Below are positions 37,973 through 47,190 of a DNA stretch of 49,453 nt, piece after piece. Source of the DNA: Lachnospiraceae bacterium (lineage in GTDB: Bacteria > Bacillota > Clostridia > Lachnospirales > Lachnospiraceae); assembly GCA_022510725.1 (NCBI GenBank), contig JAFLSW010000016.1:1-49453 (forward strand). The letters are read 5' to 3'. A model generated the notes under the pieces. That model was given only the letters and a program-made list of their open reading frames with translations. It had not been told where the DNA came from and made no database searches. The position numbers and the translations under genes were made by a program. Positions within the stretch are counted from its first letter, which is position 1. Every line of letters starts with the position of its first letter.

Positions 37973-40507
37973 TTAGTTTGCTGCCTTATCCCGCAGGAAA
38001 TCATACACTTTTTTTCCACAGGTGCCGTCGTAATTGGCAGCGATCTTACCGAATGCCTCCTGCTGCCTTTTCTTATCAAACTGATTTCCCGTTATATTCC
38101 CATCCAAGAAGTCGGACAAGGAATTCCATGCGCTTTCTTCACATACATACATCAACCAGTCGCAATATTCCTGAAAGCCCGGCTCATGCTCCTTTACCTG
38201 TTTCGCATCAAACGCTATTTCTATCTCGTGAAATTCATTGGATACCAAATTCACATCATATACTTTTCTGTCGTATGCAGAATACAAACGCCATAGCTTT
38301 CCTTCATCTACCGGATGAAGGAAAAGGCCTTTGAACCACGCTGCAAAGTATCCGTTGAGGGGACTTTCCGGCTGCTCAAAGAGCGGCTGCCACTCTGAGA
38401 CCTCCCCTGATATCTTATTGAGCTTTACATACAGATTGCCAAATCTCGGTGCCAAATAAACATCATCTTCATAAAAGGCTGCCGATGAAAAGGGCTTATC
38501 TTGGCATTGTCTGCCACTCACCGGATGAATACACTGTAATCCCGGCAGAGTACAATCATATTCCTGTACTTCTCCTGTCTCAGGATTCCATCTGGTTACA
38601 ATATTTCCTGTATAAGGCAGGAGCCATAGATCGTTGCCATCCGGCTGTATAATCAGACAGCCACAGGAATTTCCCGCATTGGTAGACAACAAAGTTTCCT
38701 TACCGGTTGCAGCTTCTATCGCAAGGACACTGTTACTGTTAGGAGAACCGATATAAACATATCCGTCTTTCTCACAAAATCCTCCTATTCGCCTTTCTCC
38801 ATTTACCTCTGCAATGATCACATCCAGATTTTCATCAAAATAAGTAAGCCTGTCCTTTGTCGTATCGTATCGGACAATGGCAGGATATCTGTTTGGTATG
38901 AGAAAAAGATAGTCCCCGCTGGCGATCGCACCATAGAATGCTCCCGATTTATCCATAGGAACAGACAATTCAATGGTTCGTACTATTTCTTTATCCTCCA
39001 CAACCAGGATGTGGTCTGCATTGGTAGGGCAGACATAATTTTTACCATCAATGGTTATAACCTGAGAATAATATTGTCCATTTGAAAAATGGGATAAATC
39101 ACAATAATACTCATATTGATGATCATGTCCGGGAGCATAATACAATTGATTCCCCGATGTAACAACAAAGTCATCATTTCCTGTGACAGGCAGTCCGGTA
39201 AAAACTTTGCCCAGCCAGTCACCTTCTTTCGGCTCTGTATGAATACGGTTATCCAATATGAATAGGGGTTTCCCCACAATGCCAAAAAGTGAGGTGACAC
39301 TTGTGCCCAAGTCACCGATATAGGCATCGGACAGGGCTATGGTACCTGTCATATTCGGCGTATCATCATAGATACCCAGATCTTTTTCAAAGAAAAGTTT
39401 CTTTAACTCCTCAAACTTCTCTTTATACCCCTTCCTCATAGATTCAAAAGTAGATTCCAAGAGAGGATGGGGACGCCACAAAAGACAGGCATCCTTTCTG
39501 CCTTCAAAGCATCCAAATACATACTCCATTTTTTTCAGGAAAACATCGGTATTGGCCAGCATACCATTTATGCTGGTATTGTAAAAATACACTTTCTTTC
39601 CTGCCATTTTTTCCGCCCAGGAGACAGGAGCCTTGGGCGGATCATTGCAGATATCAATGACCCTGTCAAACTTGGGTGAACCAAAGGGCAGAAACTTGTC
39701 CTGTGGCAGATCCGGATCATAGTAACTCCTAAACTTTTCCGCTTGTATGACAATGTGATCGGCATAGTAATAAGCAGGGCAGCTTCTTTGCCCTTCACTC
39801 ATTCCTCCCGATGTGGAAAAGTAGGGTATATATACCAGACAATCAGTATATTGTTTTAAATTTCTGGAAAAATAATTGGGGTGAACGGCAGTTACATAAT
39901 TGAAATCGTCATAGGGATTATGAATAAAGATCATATCCGGACATCTTTTTGCAATGTCATAGCTTTGATAAGGCGTGATGGGTACATAATCAGGATACAG
40001 ATCTCCTTCATAGTGCATTTCCTTTGCACTGCCGTCAGGATTTCTGTCAAAATAAGGGATGGGAACAACATAAGCGTCACAAAGGGGATCTGCATCTGCC
40101 GCCTTCCAAACGCTCTCTAAAGAATCCCACATAGCGGCTTTGTAAGGTAAAAAGACCGCCTCGATCCTTGTGGGGATATCATTTCTGACACTATTTTCAA
40201 ATTTTACCATTAGCTGACGCAGGATCTTGTGTGACTTAAGACTGTCCACACTTTCTCCCTGTTCCAGTTTCTCATAGATCTGATAGACTTCTTCACAATA
40301 GTCCTGAAGAATGGCAATTGCTACACAACCCTCTCCTTCTGTCTGCTCGATAAGACTGCCTAACTCAATGGCACCGTCCTGACAATCCATCAACAGATTC
40401 CCTGCTGCCTGCACATCTTTCTTTTCTATATTTTTTTTCAACTCATCATGAGCCTGTCCCAGCAGTTTGATAAAGTCCATTACCTGCTGTTTCTGCATCT
40501 TTCTCAT
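37973..40507 (-). CDS. CDP-glycerol phosphotransferase-like GT-B with C-terminal beta-propeller-like region
   Basis: This first gene of the operon encodes a soluble protein of 844 residues. The N-terminal 1-125 is helical and acidic. The central part (about 130-460) belongs to a Clostridia group of CDP-glycerol-glycerophosphotransferase-like proteins. It is recognised from memory by VFLPYKAAMWDSLESVW, DAYVVPIPYFDRNPDGS, PDMIFIHNPYDDFNYVT, FLPFGSPKFDRV, LLWRPHPLLEST and DAYIGDLGTSVTSLFG. The C-terminal part (about 465-760) is a series of blade-like repeats (GAFYGAIASGDYLFLIP, DGYVYIGSPNSNSVLAI, DGNDLWLLPYTGNIVTRW, EDDVYLAPRFGNLYVKL). This suggests a beta-propeller. A helical end (760-844) follows. 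GGTGG precedes the ATG. It probably transfers a phospho-polyol, with the propeller binding the acceptor glycan. Confidence 0.82.
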   Translation of the reverse strand: MRKMQKQQVMDFIKLLGQAHDELKKNIEKKDVQAAGNLLMDCQDGAIELGSLIEQTEGEGCVAIAILQDYCEEVYQIYEKLEQGESVDSLKSHKILRQLMVKFENSVRNDIPTRIEAVFLPYKAAMWDSLESVWKAADADPLCDAYVVPIPYFDRNPDGSAKEMHYEGDLYPDYVPITPYQSYDIAKRCPDMIFIHNPYDDFNYVTAVHPNYFSRNLKQYTDCLVYIPYFSTSGGMSEGQRSCPAYYYADHIVIQAEKFRSYYDPDLPQDKFLPFGSPKFDRVIDICNDPPKAPVSWAEKMAGKKVYFYNTSINGMLANTDVFLKKMEYVFGCFEGRKDACLLWRPHPLLESTFESMRKGYKEKFEELKKLFFEKDLGIYDDTPNMTGTIALSDAYIGDLGTSVTSLFGIVGKPLFILDNRIHTEPKEGDWLGKVFTGLPVTGNDDFVVTSGNQLYYAPGHDHQYEYYCDLSHFSNGQYYSQVITIDGKNYVCPTNADHILVVEDKEIVRTIELSVPMDKSGAFYGAIASGDYLFLIPNRYPAIVRYDTTKDRLTYFDENLDVIIAEVNGERRIGGFCEKDGYVYIGSPNSNSVLAIEAATGKETLLSTNAGNSCGCLIIQPDGNDLWLLPYTGNIVTRWNPETGEVQEYDCTLPGLQCIHPVSGRQCQDKPFSSAAFYEDDVYLAPRFGNLYVKLNKISGEVSEWQPLFEQPESPLNGYFAAWFKGLFLHPVDEGKLWRLYSAYDRKVYDVNLVSNEFHEIEIAFDAKQVKEHEPGFQEYCDWLMYVCEESAWNSLSDFLDGNITGNQFDKKRQQEAFGKIAANYDGTCGKKVYDFLRDKAAN

Positions 40508-40549
40508 AATTTTTCCACCTTATTTTGCATATACCTACACCTGTACAAT

Positions 40550-40578
40550 ATGATAATGCAGAACAGGCGAAAAATCAA
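40550..40578 (-). promoter_or_regulatory. Promoter of the 15-gene glycan operon
   Basis: Minus strand TTGATT (40573-40578), 17 bp, TATCAT (40550-40555), 43 bp before the first gene. I see no strong terminator after galT in this 96-bp gap, so read-through from the galactose operon is also possible. Confidence 0.65.
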
Positions 40579-40603
40579 GAAAATCGACGCAATTTCCCTC
40601 TGC

Positions 40604-42091
40604 TTATACGGACTCTAAAAACCGCTTAAATGCTGCTTTCCCCTCATCTGTGCACTTAAATACTCCTGCACACTCCAAAACCTTGACAAAAACCTTTCCA
40701 ACCTCATCCTGTATAATAGAATGGATATTTTTTTCCGTTATTTCATATTGGTCTTTCCATTCCTCTACCCAGTCTGCATGCTTTTCGATCTCTTCAATAG
40801 CTCGGATATCTTTGCCGGTCAGGATTGCATCTTCTAAGATAACAATTTCCTTTTTCAATCTGGCAGGCAGGACCGCAAGGCCCATGACTTCGATCAGACC
40901 GATGTTTTCTTTTTTGATATGATGATATTTTTCTATGGGATGGTAAACACCCCATGGACATTCCTCTGTGGTAATGTTATTGCGAAGCACCAGATCCAAC
41001 TCATAGAGACCATCATGCATACGAGCAATGGGTGTAATGGTATTGTGGGGGATTCCTTCTGTTTCACTGAAGATAAAGGCCTCCTTATCCGTATAGCCCC
41101 GCCAGCATTGCAAAATATGATCCGCCGCATCTACCAGCCTTGGGATTTCTTTTCCCTGCAGTCTGATCACCGACATAGGCCATTTGATGATGCCGGCATG
41201 CAGCTCTTCATATCCTTTTAGGGTAAACTCATAGTCGTAAGGAGCCCTTGCCATGGCAAAGGTATATCTGCCGCCCTGAAAATGATCATGGCTTAAAATA
41301 GAGCCGCCAACAATGGGAAGGTCCGCATTGGAGCCTACCATGTAATGGGGAAACTGCTCCACAAAGGTAAGGAGCTTACGAAATACCGCCCTGTCAATCT
41401 TCATGGGGATATGCTGCTCATTAAAAACAATGCAGTGCTCATTGTAATAAACATAGGGGGAATACTGCAAAAAGTACTGCTCTCCGTCCAGTGGAATGGG
41501 AATAATACGATGGTTCTGTCTGGCCGGATGAGAGAAATGACCTGCATAACCCTCGTTTTCCTTACACAACAAACAGCTGGGATAGCCGGATTGTTTAGCC
41601 GTTGCCGCCTTTGCAATATCCCTGGGATCTTTTTCCGGTTTGGAAAGATTGATGGTAATATCGATGGGACCGTATTCCGTATCCGTTACCCATTTTTCAT
41701 CCTTGGCAATGCGGTCCTTACGAATGTAGTTTGTTGCCTGACTAAAAGCATAATAGTAGTCTGTAGCTTTCTCGGCGGATACCGCATAGTGCTCTGCAAA
41801 TGTCTTTCTTACATAAGAAGGTGCCGGGGTGATCAGCCCCATGATCTTGGTGTCAAACAGATCTCTTGCAGTAATGGTATCTTCTTCTAAGATCCCGTGC
41901 TCCAACGCCCATTTCATCATATCATCCAGGATATAGACCAGCTCTCTGGACTCTGTAATAGCTCTTTCTTCATATTCAATCACTTGAAACAATTCCAAAA
42001 GTCTATTAGTTATGTAAACTGCATCTTCTTCCAAAATCAACCCATTTTTCTTTCCGTAACCGATCAATTCTGATATCAGTTCATCGATCAT
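40604..42091 (-). CDS. galT: Galactose-1-phosphate uridylyltransferase (Firmicutes type)
   Basis: This Leloir-pathway enzyme exchanges UMP between UDP-glucose and galactose-1-phosphate in the cytosol. It is the long Gram-positive GalT2 form (495 residues), unrelated in length to the roughly 350-residue E. coli GalT. PSCLLCKENEGYAGHFSHPA and the active-site ILSHDHFQGGRYTFAMA (His tandem, about 266-272) are diagnostic. I chose ATG 42091 (MIDELI) because AGGGAGGG lies 8 bases upstream; the ATG at 42097 is only 2 bases from it. It is the last gene of the alpha-galactoside operon, 7-13 bp after galK. No galE follows, so UDP-galactose epimerisation must be encoded elsewhere, unless one of the nearby SDRs does it. 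Confidence 0.96.
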   Translation of the reverse strand: MIDELISELIGYGKKNGLILEEDAVYITNRLLELFQVIEYEERAITESRELVYILDDMMKWALEHGILEEDTITARDLFDTKIMGLITPAPSYVRKTFAEHYAVSAEKATDYYYAFSQATNYIRKDRIAKDEKWVTDTEYGPIDITINLSKPEKDPRDIAKAATAKQSGYPSCLLCKENEGYAGHFSHPARQNHRIIPIPLDGEQYFLQYSPYVYYNEHCIVFNEQHIPMKIDRAVFRKLLTFVEQFPHYMVGSNADLPIVGGSILSHDHFQGGRYTFAMARAPYDYEFTLKGYEELHAGIIKWPMSVIRLQGKEIPRLVDAADHILQCWRGYTDKEAFIFSETEGIPHNTITPIARMHDGLYELDLVLRNNITTEECPWGVYHPIEKYHHIKKENIGLIEVMGLAVLPARLKKEIVILEDAILTGKDIRAIEEIEKHADWVEEWKDQYEITEKNIHSIIQDEVGKVFVKVLECAGVFKCTDEGKAAFKRFLESV

Positions 42092-42104
42092 AGCCATTCC
42101 CTCC

Positions 42105-43385
42105 CTAAAGAACCTGTATTCCTCCGTATTTCCGAATTCTTAATATATTGCAGGACCCTTCTCCGAATATACCATCCATCATTTTTCTGTAAGCTGCTGC
42201 CTCATCCTTTTTTACAAATGCCTGAATGGTCCCTGCAAAACCGCCTCCATGAACCCGGCTGACACCGCGCTCTCCCAAATGCATATCGCTTAATGCCAAG
42301 GCTAAAGATACATTTTGATGTGCCACATCTTTATTGGAATAGACATTTTGCAGATATTGAAAAGAGGAGGCCCCCGATTCTTTTACCAGCTTCAAAAATT
42401 CATGGAATGCTCCTTGCTTTAATGCCGCGGTCTGCTTTTTTACTCTCTCATTTTCGCCTATAAAGTGAATGGCGCGAAGCACGGCTCGGTCTCCTGCTTC
42501 TTTTCTGAGTTCACCAATATGGGATAAAAGCATATCCCAATCCACATCTAACAGCACTTCCTTATTGAAAAAACCTGCCACCTTTTTCATTTCTTCCGGT
42601 ACCGCTGCATATTCATCCGTTAAGTCTGCATGAGAGCCTTTGGTATCCGTTATACAGAGACAATATCCAAACTCATCCATATCAACTTGAAGTTTCTCTA
42701 CCTTAGGCGCATCCGGATCGGCAAAATCCACATGGATGGGACCGCCTACGGAGCATGCCATCTGATCCATTAAGCCGCAGGGTTTGCCAAAGTAAACATT
42801 TTCCGCATATTGACCTATCATGGCAATTTCCATAGCCGGAATGCTCATATGGTTATACAGTCCCGACAGGATAGTTCCTATTAAAGTCTCATATGCTGCC
42901 GAGGAAGAAAGCCCTGCTCCGATCAAGACATCGCTTGTGATGTAAGCCCCAAAACCGCCGATCTCATATCCCTGTTTTTTCACACCTGCCAATACGCCTT
43001 TTATCAAAGCTTTGGTCGTGCCCTTTTCCTCTTCCTTTACTTCCAAATCTTCCAAAGGGACTGTGATCATATCATATCCGTCGGAAACCACCTTTACCCA
43101 TGTTTCTTCCAAAGAACTTACCACCGCTATGGCATCCAGATCAATGGACGCTGCCAACACCTGTCCATGCTGATGGTCTGTATGATTCCCACCGATCTCG
43201 GTCCGGCCCGGCGCACTGTATATGCATACATCTCCTTTTTCAAAATACGAAAGATATTGCTCCAGTGCTTTTATATAACGGCTTTTTTGATAAGCAATGC
43301 TGCCCGGATCCACATAGATATCACAAAGTTTCTCATCATATACGCCTGACTGCAGTTCTTCCATTAGTTTCTTTGCATCATTCAT
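42105..43385 (-). CDS. galK: Galactokinase
   Basis: This GHMP-family kinase phosphorylates galactose with ATP to galactose-1-phosphate, 426 residues. The galactokinase signature is APGRTEIGGNHTDHQHGQV (about 58-76). The GHMP ATP-binding loop is DVLIGAGLSSSAAYETLIG, and the C-terminal motif RVHGGGFAGTIQAFV is present. The N-terminal extension of about 45 residues is usual for Clostridia GalK. The start overlaps the alpha-galactosidase stop (ATGA) and has GAGGA upstream. It works with GalT and the GH36 enzyme to process alpha-galactosides taken up by the GPH symporter. Confidence 0.97.
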   Translation of the reverse strand: MNDAKKLMEELQSGVYDEKLCDIYVDPGSIAYQKSRYIKALEQYLSYFEKGDVCIYSAPGRTEIGGNHTDHQHGQVLAASIDLDAIAVVSSLEETWVKVVSDGYDMITVPLEDLEVKEEEKGTTKALIKGVLAGVKKQGYEIGGFGAYITSDVLIGAGLSSSAAYETLIGTILSGLYNHMSIPAMEIAMIGQYAENVYFGKPCGLMDQMACSVGGPIHVDFADPDAPKVEKLQVDMDEFGYCLCITDTKGSHADLTDEYAAVPEEMKKVAGFFNKEVLLDVDWDMLLSHIGELRKEAGDRAVLRAIHFIGENERVKKQTAALKQGAFHEFLKLVKESGASSFQYLQNVYSNKDVAHQNVSLALALSDMHLGERGVSRVHGGGFAGTIQAFVKKDEAAAYRKMMDGIFGEGSCNILRIRKYGGIQVL

Positions 43386-45778
43386 GCCGGGTCCTCTTTT
43401 TCCATAAAATACATTCTCGTTCCGAAATCCTGATAATATCTTACCTGATCATTATATCCGGTTCCGCCGAAGGACTGTTTTAATCGCACGCCGTTATACA
43501 TCAGTGTGTCTCCGTAAGCATACAGATCCTCCCGCTCTCCATCCATTTTTACAAATTTAGCGATCAGATTGTGTGCCAAAGAGTCCTGGGCAATGTGTAC
43601 CGGAGAAACGGTATTGACCAGGTCTCCGAAATTCTTGACATTGTACTTTAATTCTCTGTTATAAAAATGATATCTGGCCTCCGGAATCAAGCCTTTCGCC
43701 TGATAGTAATGGAATCGGGTATTGGGCACCACCAATTTTTGCATGATAAAGCCCACCGCTTTGGCAGCGTCTTCGGATACACAGGTCCATTCCATTTGAT
43801 TGCCGGGCAGGTCTGCAAGAACGCTGCCGGCGGTTTCAGACTGTTCCGTAAAGCTTCTGCCCCGGTAAAAGGTTCCCCACTGCAGCACCTGTCTCCATTT
43901 TTTATAAAGAGCAATCTGTTCCTTTATGGCTGCCAGTTCTTCTTTTTTCATATCGCATAAATTACACTCATATCCGCATATGCCAAATGCCGCTGCTGCA
44001 AATCTGGTCTCAAGGGGCGTAGTCCGCAAAGTCTGGTGGTTGGGACATGCCGAAACATGGGCACTTACCGTAGACATAGGATAACCATAGCTGTAAGCGT
44101 TTTGGATCTCGGCGCGGCACAAAGCATCCGTATCATCACTGGCCCAGATCTGTGGGAAATAACAAAGAATGCCCAGATCAAACCGATTGCCACCGGAGGC
44201 ACAGCCTTCAAAAAGGATCTGTGGAAACCGCTCTGTCAGCTCCTTCATACATCGGTAAAGTCCCATGACATAACGGTGTGATAACTCCTGCTGCCTGTCA
44301 GCCGGAAGCCCTTTGGAAAAATAATCGGTAAAGGTACGGTTCATATCCCATTTCACATAGGAAATCTCCGCCGAGGAAAATACCTCCGTCATTTTTTCGA
44401 TGATAAAATCCTGTACCTGCTCCTGGCTAAGATCCAAGATCCGTTGATTTCTGCCTTCTGAATGAGGCTTTCCCGGAATGTCCATGACCCAATCGGGATG
44501 GGCTTTGTAAAGCTTGCTTTCTACATTTACCATTTCCGGCTCTACCCAGATACCAAAGTCAAGTCCAAGAGCCTTCACCTTTTTTGCAAGGCCGGATATG
44601 CCGCCCGGTAATTTTTTCTGATTCACATCCCAGTCGCCTAAGGAATGCTTGTCGTCGTTTCGCTCTCCAAACCAGCCGTCATCCATGACGAACAGCTCTA
44701 TTCCTGCTTCCTTTCCTGCTTTTGCCAGGGAAAGCAGTTTACTCTCGTTAAAGTTAAAGTAGGAGGCTTCCCAACTATTTAACAGCACCGGCCGTGTCTT
44801 TTTCTTCCATTCTCCCCGCACGATATGTTCTCTGACAAATGTATGCATATGGCGGCTCAATCCGTTAAAGCCTTCCTGAGAATAGGACATGACCGCTTCC
44901 GGCGCTTCAAAAGATGCGCCCGGTGCCAGATTCCATGCAAAGGTTCCCGGATTGATGCCGGTTACAAAGCGGGTCTTGCCATAACCACTTACTTCAGCTG
45001 CCTCATAATGGTTGCCGCTATAGATCAGGTTAAAGCCATAACATACTCCCTCATCCTCTGTGGTATTTTCTCCTGCCAGCATGACAAAAGGATTGGCGCG
45101 ATTGGAGGAAGTTCCCGTAAAGGATGCATTTACATGCTTTCCGGATAAAAGGGGCGTGTCGGTGCGCCGCATTTCACGGGCCCAGGCTCCAGTAAAGGTG
45201 ATCATGGAAAATCTTTCCATATCAAAATCCACCTGGGCGCTTAAAAGCCGCTCTATCCGCACATCTTCTTTACTTTCATTGACAAGACGGGCACTTCTGG
45301 TGATCACATCACAGTCTTCATAAACAAAATAATGCAATTCCAGCTTGGTATCATATTGACGATCTTTCAGGGTCACCGTCAAATGTTCCACCTTGCCCAT
45401 ATCATCATAGGAACCGGGCAAAGTCTCAAAAGCTTCCTTCCCCTCTGTGATCTTAGCTTCTTCAAAAAGGAAATCACAGGTAGTGCTGCCGTCAGCATGG
45501 ACTAACTCCACAAAGGGCTCTCTGATATCTCCTTTTCCGTAGGAGGACATTTCCAGCTTCATATCCTCTAAAGAAAATCCCGTATGTTCTTCGTCATAAA
45601 CATTGGTATTGCCCGGGGGAAAGGCATGCTTTTCAAAGAGAGCTTCTGCGCTGTCTGCATCAAGGGTTATCTTTCTCCCATAATAGAGATGCTCCAAATG
45701 CCCCGTCTCCAAGACTCGAAAACAATATGTGGTATGTGCCGTATGGAGTATAAATACCTTCTTTTCCTCACTGATCAT
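43382..45778 (-). CDS. GH36 alpha-galactosidase
   Basis: This cytosolic enzyme releases galactose from raffinose-family sugars and melibiose, 798 residues, as expected for GH36. A beta-sandwich N-terminal domain (1-320) is followed by a TIM barrel. The nucleophile is Asp478 in ISYVKWDMNRTF. The acid/base lies in WASDDTDALCR (SDDTD at 547-551). ELFVMDDGWFGERNDDKHSLG and EGCASGGNRFDLGIL are hallmark substrate-binding stretches. There is no signal peptide, so the substrate enters intact through the neighbouring GPH symporter. GGAGGGTG precedes the ATG. It is 15 bp from the symporter gene and overlaps galK by 4 bp. Confidence 0.97.
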   Translation of the reverse strand: MISEEKKVFILHTAHTTYCFRVLETGHLEHLYYGRKITLDADSAEALFEKHAFPPGNTNVYDEEHTGFSLEDMKLEMSSYGKGDIREPFVELVHADGSTTCDFLFEEAKITEGKEAFETLPGSYDDMGKVEHLTVTLKDRQYDTKLELHYFVYEDCDVITRSARLVNESKEDVRIERLLSAQVDFDMERFSMITFTGAWAREMRRTDTPLLSGKHVNASFTGTSSNRANPFVMLAGENTTEDEGVCYGFNLIYSGNHYEAAEVSGYGKTRFVTGINPGTFAWNLAPGASFEAPEAVMSYSQEGFNGLSRHMHTFVREHIVRGEWKKKTRPVLLNSWEASYFNFNESKLLSLAKAGKEAGIELFVMDDGWFGERNDDKHSLGDWDVNQKKLPGGISGLAKKVKALGLDFGIWVEPEMVNVESKLYKAHPDWVMDIPGKPHSEGRNQRILDLSQEQVQDFIIEKMTEVFSSAEISYVKWDMNRTFTDYFSKGLPADRQQELSHRYVMGLYRCMKELTERFPQILFEGCASGGNRFDLGILCYFPQIWASDDTDALCRAEIQNAYSYGYPMSTVSAHVSACPNHQTLRTTPLETRFAAAAFGICGYECNLCDMKKEELAAIKEQIALYKKWRQVLQWGTFYRGRSFTEQSETAGSVLADLPGNQMEWTCVSEDAAKAVGFIMQKLVVPNTRFHYYQAKGLIPEARYHFYNRELKYNVKNFGDLVNTVSPVHIAQDSLAHNLIAKFVKMDGEREDLYAYGDTLMYNGVRLKQSFGGTGYNDQVRYYQDFGTRMYFMEKEDPA

Positions 45779-45793
45779 CCTGCACCCTCCGTT

Positions 45794-47179
45794 CTACTTT
45801 GCTTCCGCTTCCCGTTTTGCCTTTACCTGGGCAGCGATCTCCTCCACCTTTTCCTCAGTCAGAATATACTTTTTATAGAATACGAATATGGCGATCAAGA
45901 GTCCTATAACGGGAATCACGGTCATAGTCATACGAAGTCCCACAACAGAGGAGTTAGCCACTGCTGCCGCCACCGTATCGGATGTATCATCACTTAAATT
46001 AAATATGCTTAAGCAGATTGAGGCAATGAGAGCTGCGATACCGGATGCCAGCTTTACCACAAAGGTCTGCATGGAAAAGATCACGCTTTCATCCCTGCGG
46101 TTATTTTTCAATTCCCCATAGTCTACGGTATTTGCCAAAAATACGGTAGTCAATACGGAAAAGATTCCGTGTGCGGTAAAGATAAAGAAGGCGGGAATAA
46201 ACAGCAGGAACACATTGGACATATTGGTAAATGCCAGGATCAACAGGGATATATAGCCTAAGATTGCCATAGCAAAACCGATATAAAACACCTTCATAGC
46301 GCTGATGAACTTTCTGAGCACCGGGAAGAACAGCATCATGGATAAGATCTGGATTCCGCCGCCAAAGGTATTGAAGATAGTATAGCTGTTGTACCAGCCC
46401 TCGCCGCCAAAGTCATACTTGAAAAAGTAGATGACCAGGTTGGAAGTAGTATAGATCGCGCAGTTGATCAATACGATGATGATTACAATAGCCATTGCCT
46501 GATCATTGGAAAGCAATGCCCGAAACATCTGTCCCACAGAAGGAGATTCTACATCTACTGTGGATTTTTCTTTGATGGCAACACAGGTAATGGTGATAAA
46601 TACCACAAAGAGGACTGCGATCAGCAGCGCAAACAAGCGAAAGCCTTTACGCTCATCACCCTGGCCCAGCTGAAAAACACAGATCATGGTAATGATGGTC
46701 ACAATGGCAGAGCCCACACCTGCACAGGAACGAGCCAGGGTAGAAAGGCCCTCCCTTTCCTTGCCGCCTTCGGTAAAAGCAGGAATCATGGACCAATAAG
46801 GAATATCCATCATGGTATAGGTTACGCCCCAGAGGATATAAGTTACCGCTGCATAAGCAGTCAATCCCGCTCCATCCAAGGCAGGAGGAGCTGCAAACAT
46901 CAGATATAAAACAATGGCATTTAATATGGTGCCGATCATAAGCCAGGGACGGAATTTTCCCCACCGTGTCCTGGTCTTGGCAACCACTACGCCCATGATG
47001 GGATCGTTAAATGCGTCAAACACTCTTGCCGCCAGCAAGATAATGCCCATTGCTACTGCACTTACACCCAAAATATCCTGATAGTAATAAAGGATATAGC
47101 TGGCAGAAAGCATATACACCATATCTTTTCCCACTGCTCCCAAACCATAAGAAATCTTTTCTTTGCTCGTCAGTTTCAT
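45794..47179 (-). CDS. GPH family sugar:cation symporter
   Basis: This is a twelve-helix MelB/XynP-type transporter of 461 residues in the cytoplasmic membrane. It begins MKLTSKEKISYGLGAVGKDM, a hallmark of the family. It shows AARVFDAFNDPIMGVVVAKT with the cation-site Asp residues, TRWGKFRPWLMIG, and the loop NRRDESVIFSMQTFVVKLASG. The C-terminus is a short cytoplasmic tail (VEEIAAQVKAKREAEAK) without a IIA regulatory domain. AGGAGGAAG precedes the start. Being directly before the GH36 gene, it most likely imports melibiose, raffinose or a related alpha-galactoside with Na+ or H+. Confidence 0.95.
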   Translation of the reverse strand: MKLTSKEKISYGLGAVGKDMVYMLSASYILYYYQDILGVSAVAMGIILLAARVFDAFNDPIMGVVVAKTRTRWGKFRPWLMIGTILNAIVLYLMFAAPPALDGAGLTAYAAVTYILWGVTYTMMDIPYWSMIPAFTEGGKEREGLSTLARSCAGVGSAIVTIITMICVFQLGQGDERKGFRLFALLIAVLFVVFITITCVAIKEKSTVDVESPSVGQMFRALLSNDQAMAIVIIIVLINCAIYTTSNLVIYFFKYDFGGEGWYNSYTIFNTFGGGIQILSMMLFFPVLRKFISAMKVFYIGFAMAILGYISLLILAFTNMSNVFLLFIPAFFIFTAHGIFSVLTTVFLANTVDYGELKNNRRDESVIFSMQTFVVKLASGIAALIASICLSIFNLSDDTSDTVAAAVANSSVVGLRMTMTVIPVIGLLIAIFVFYKKYILTEEKVEEIAAQVKAKREAEAK

Positions 47180-47190
47180 CGTTCTTCCTC

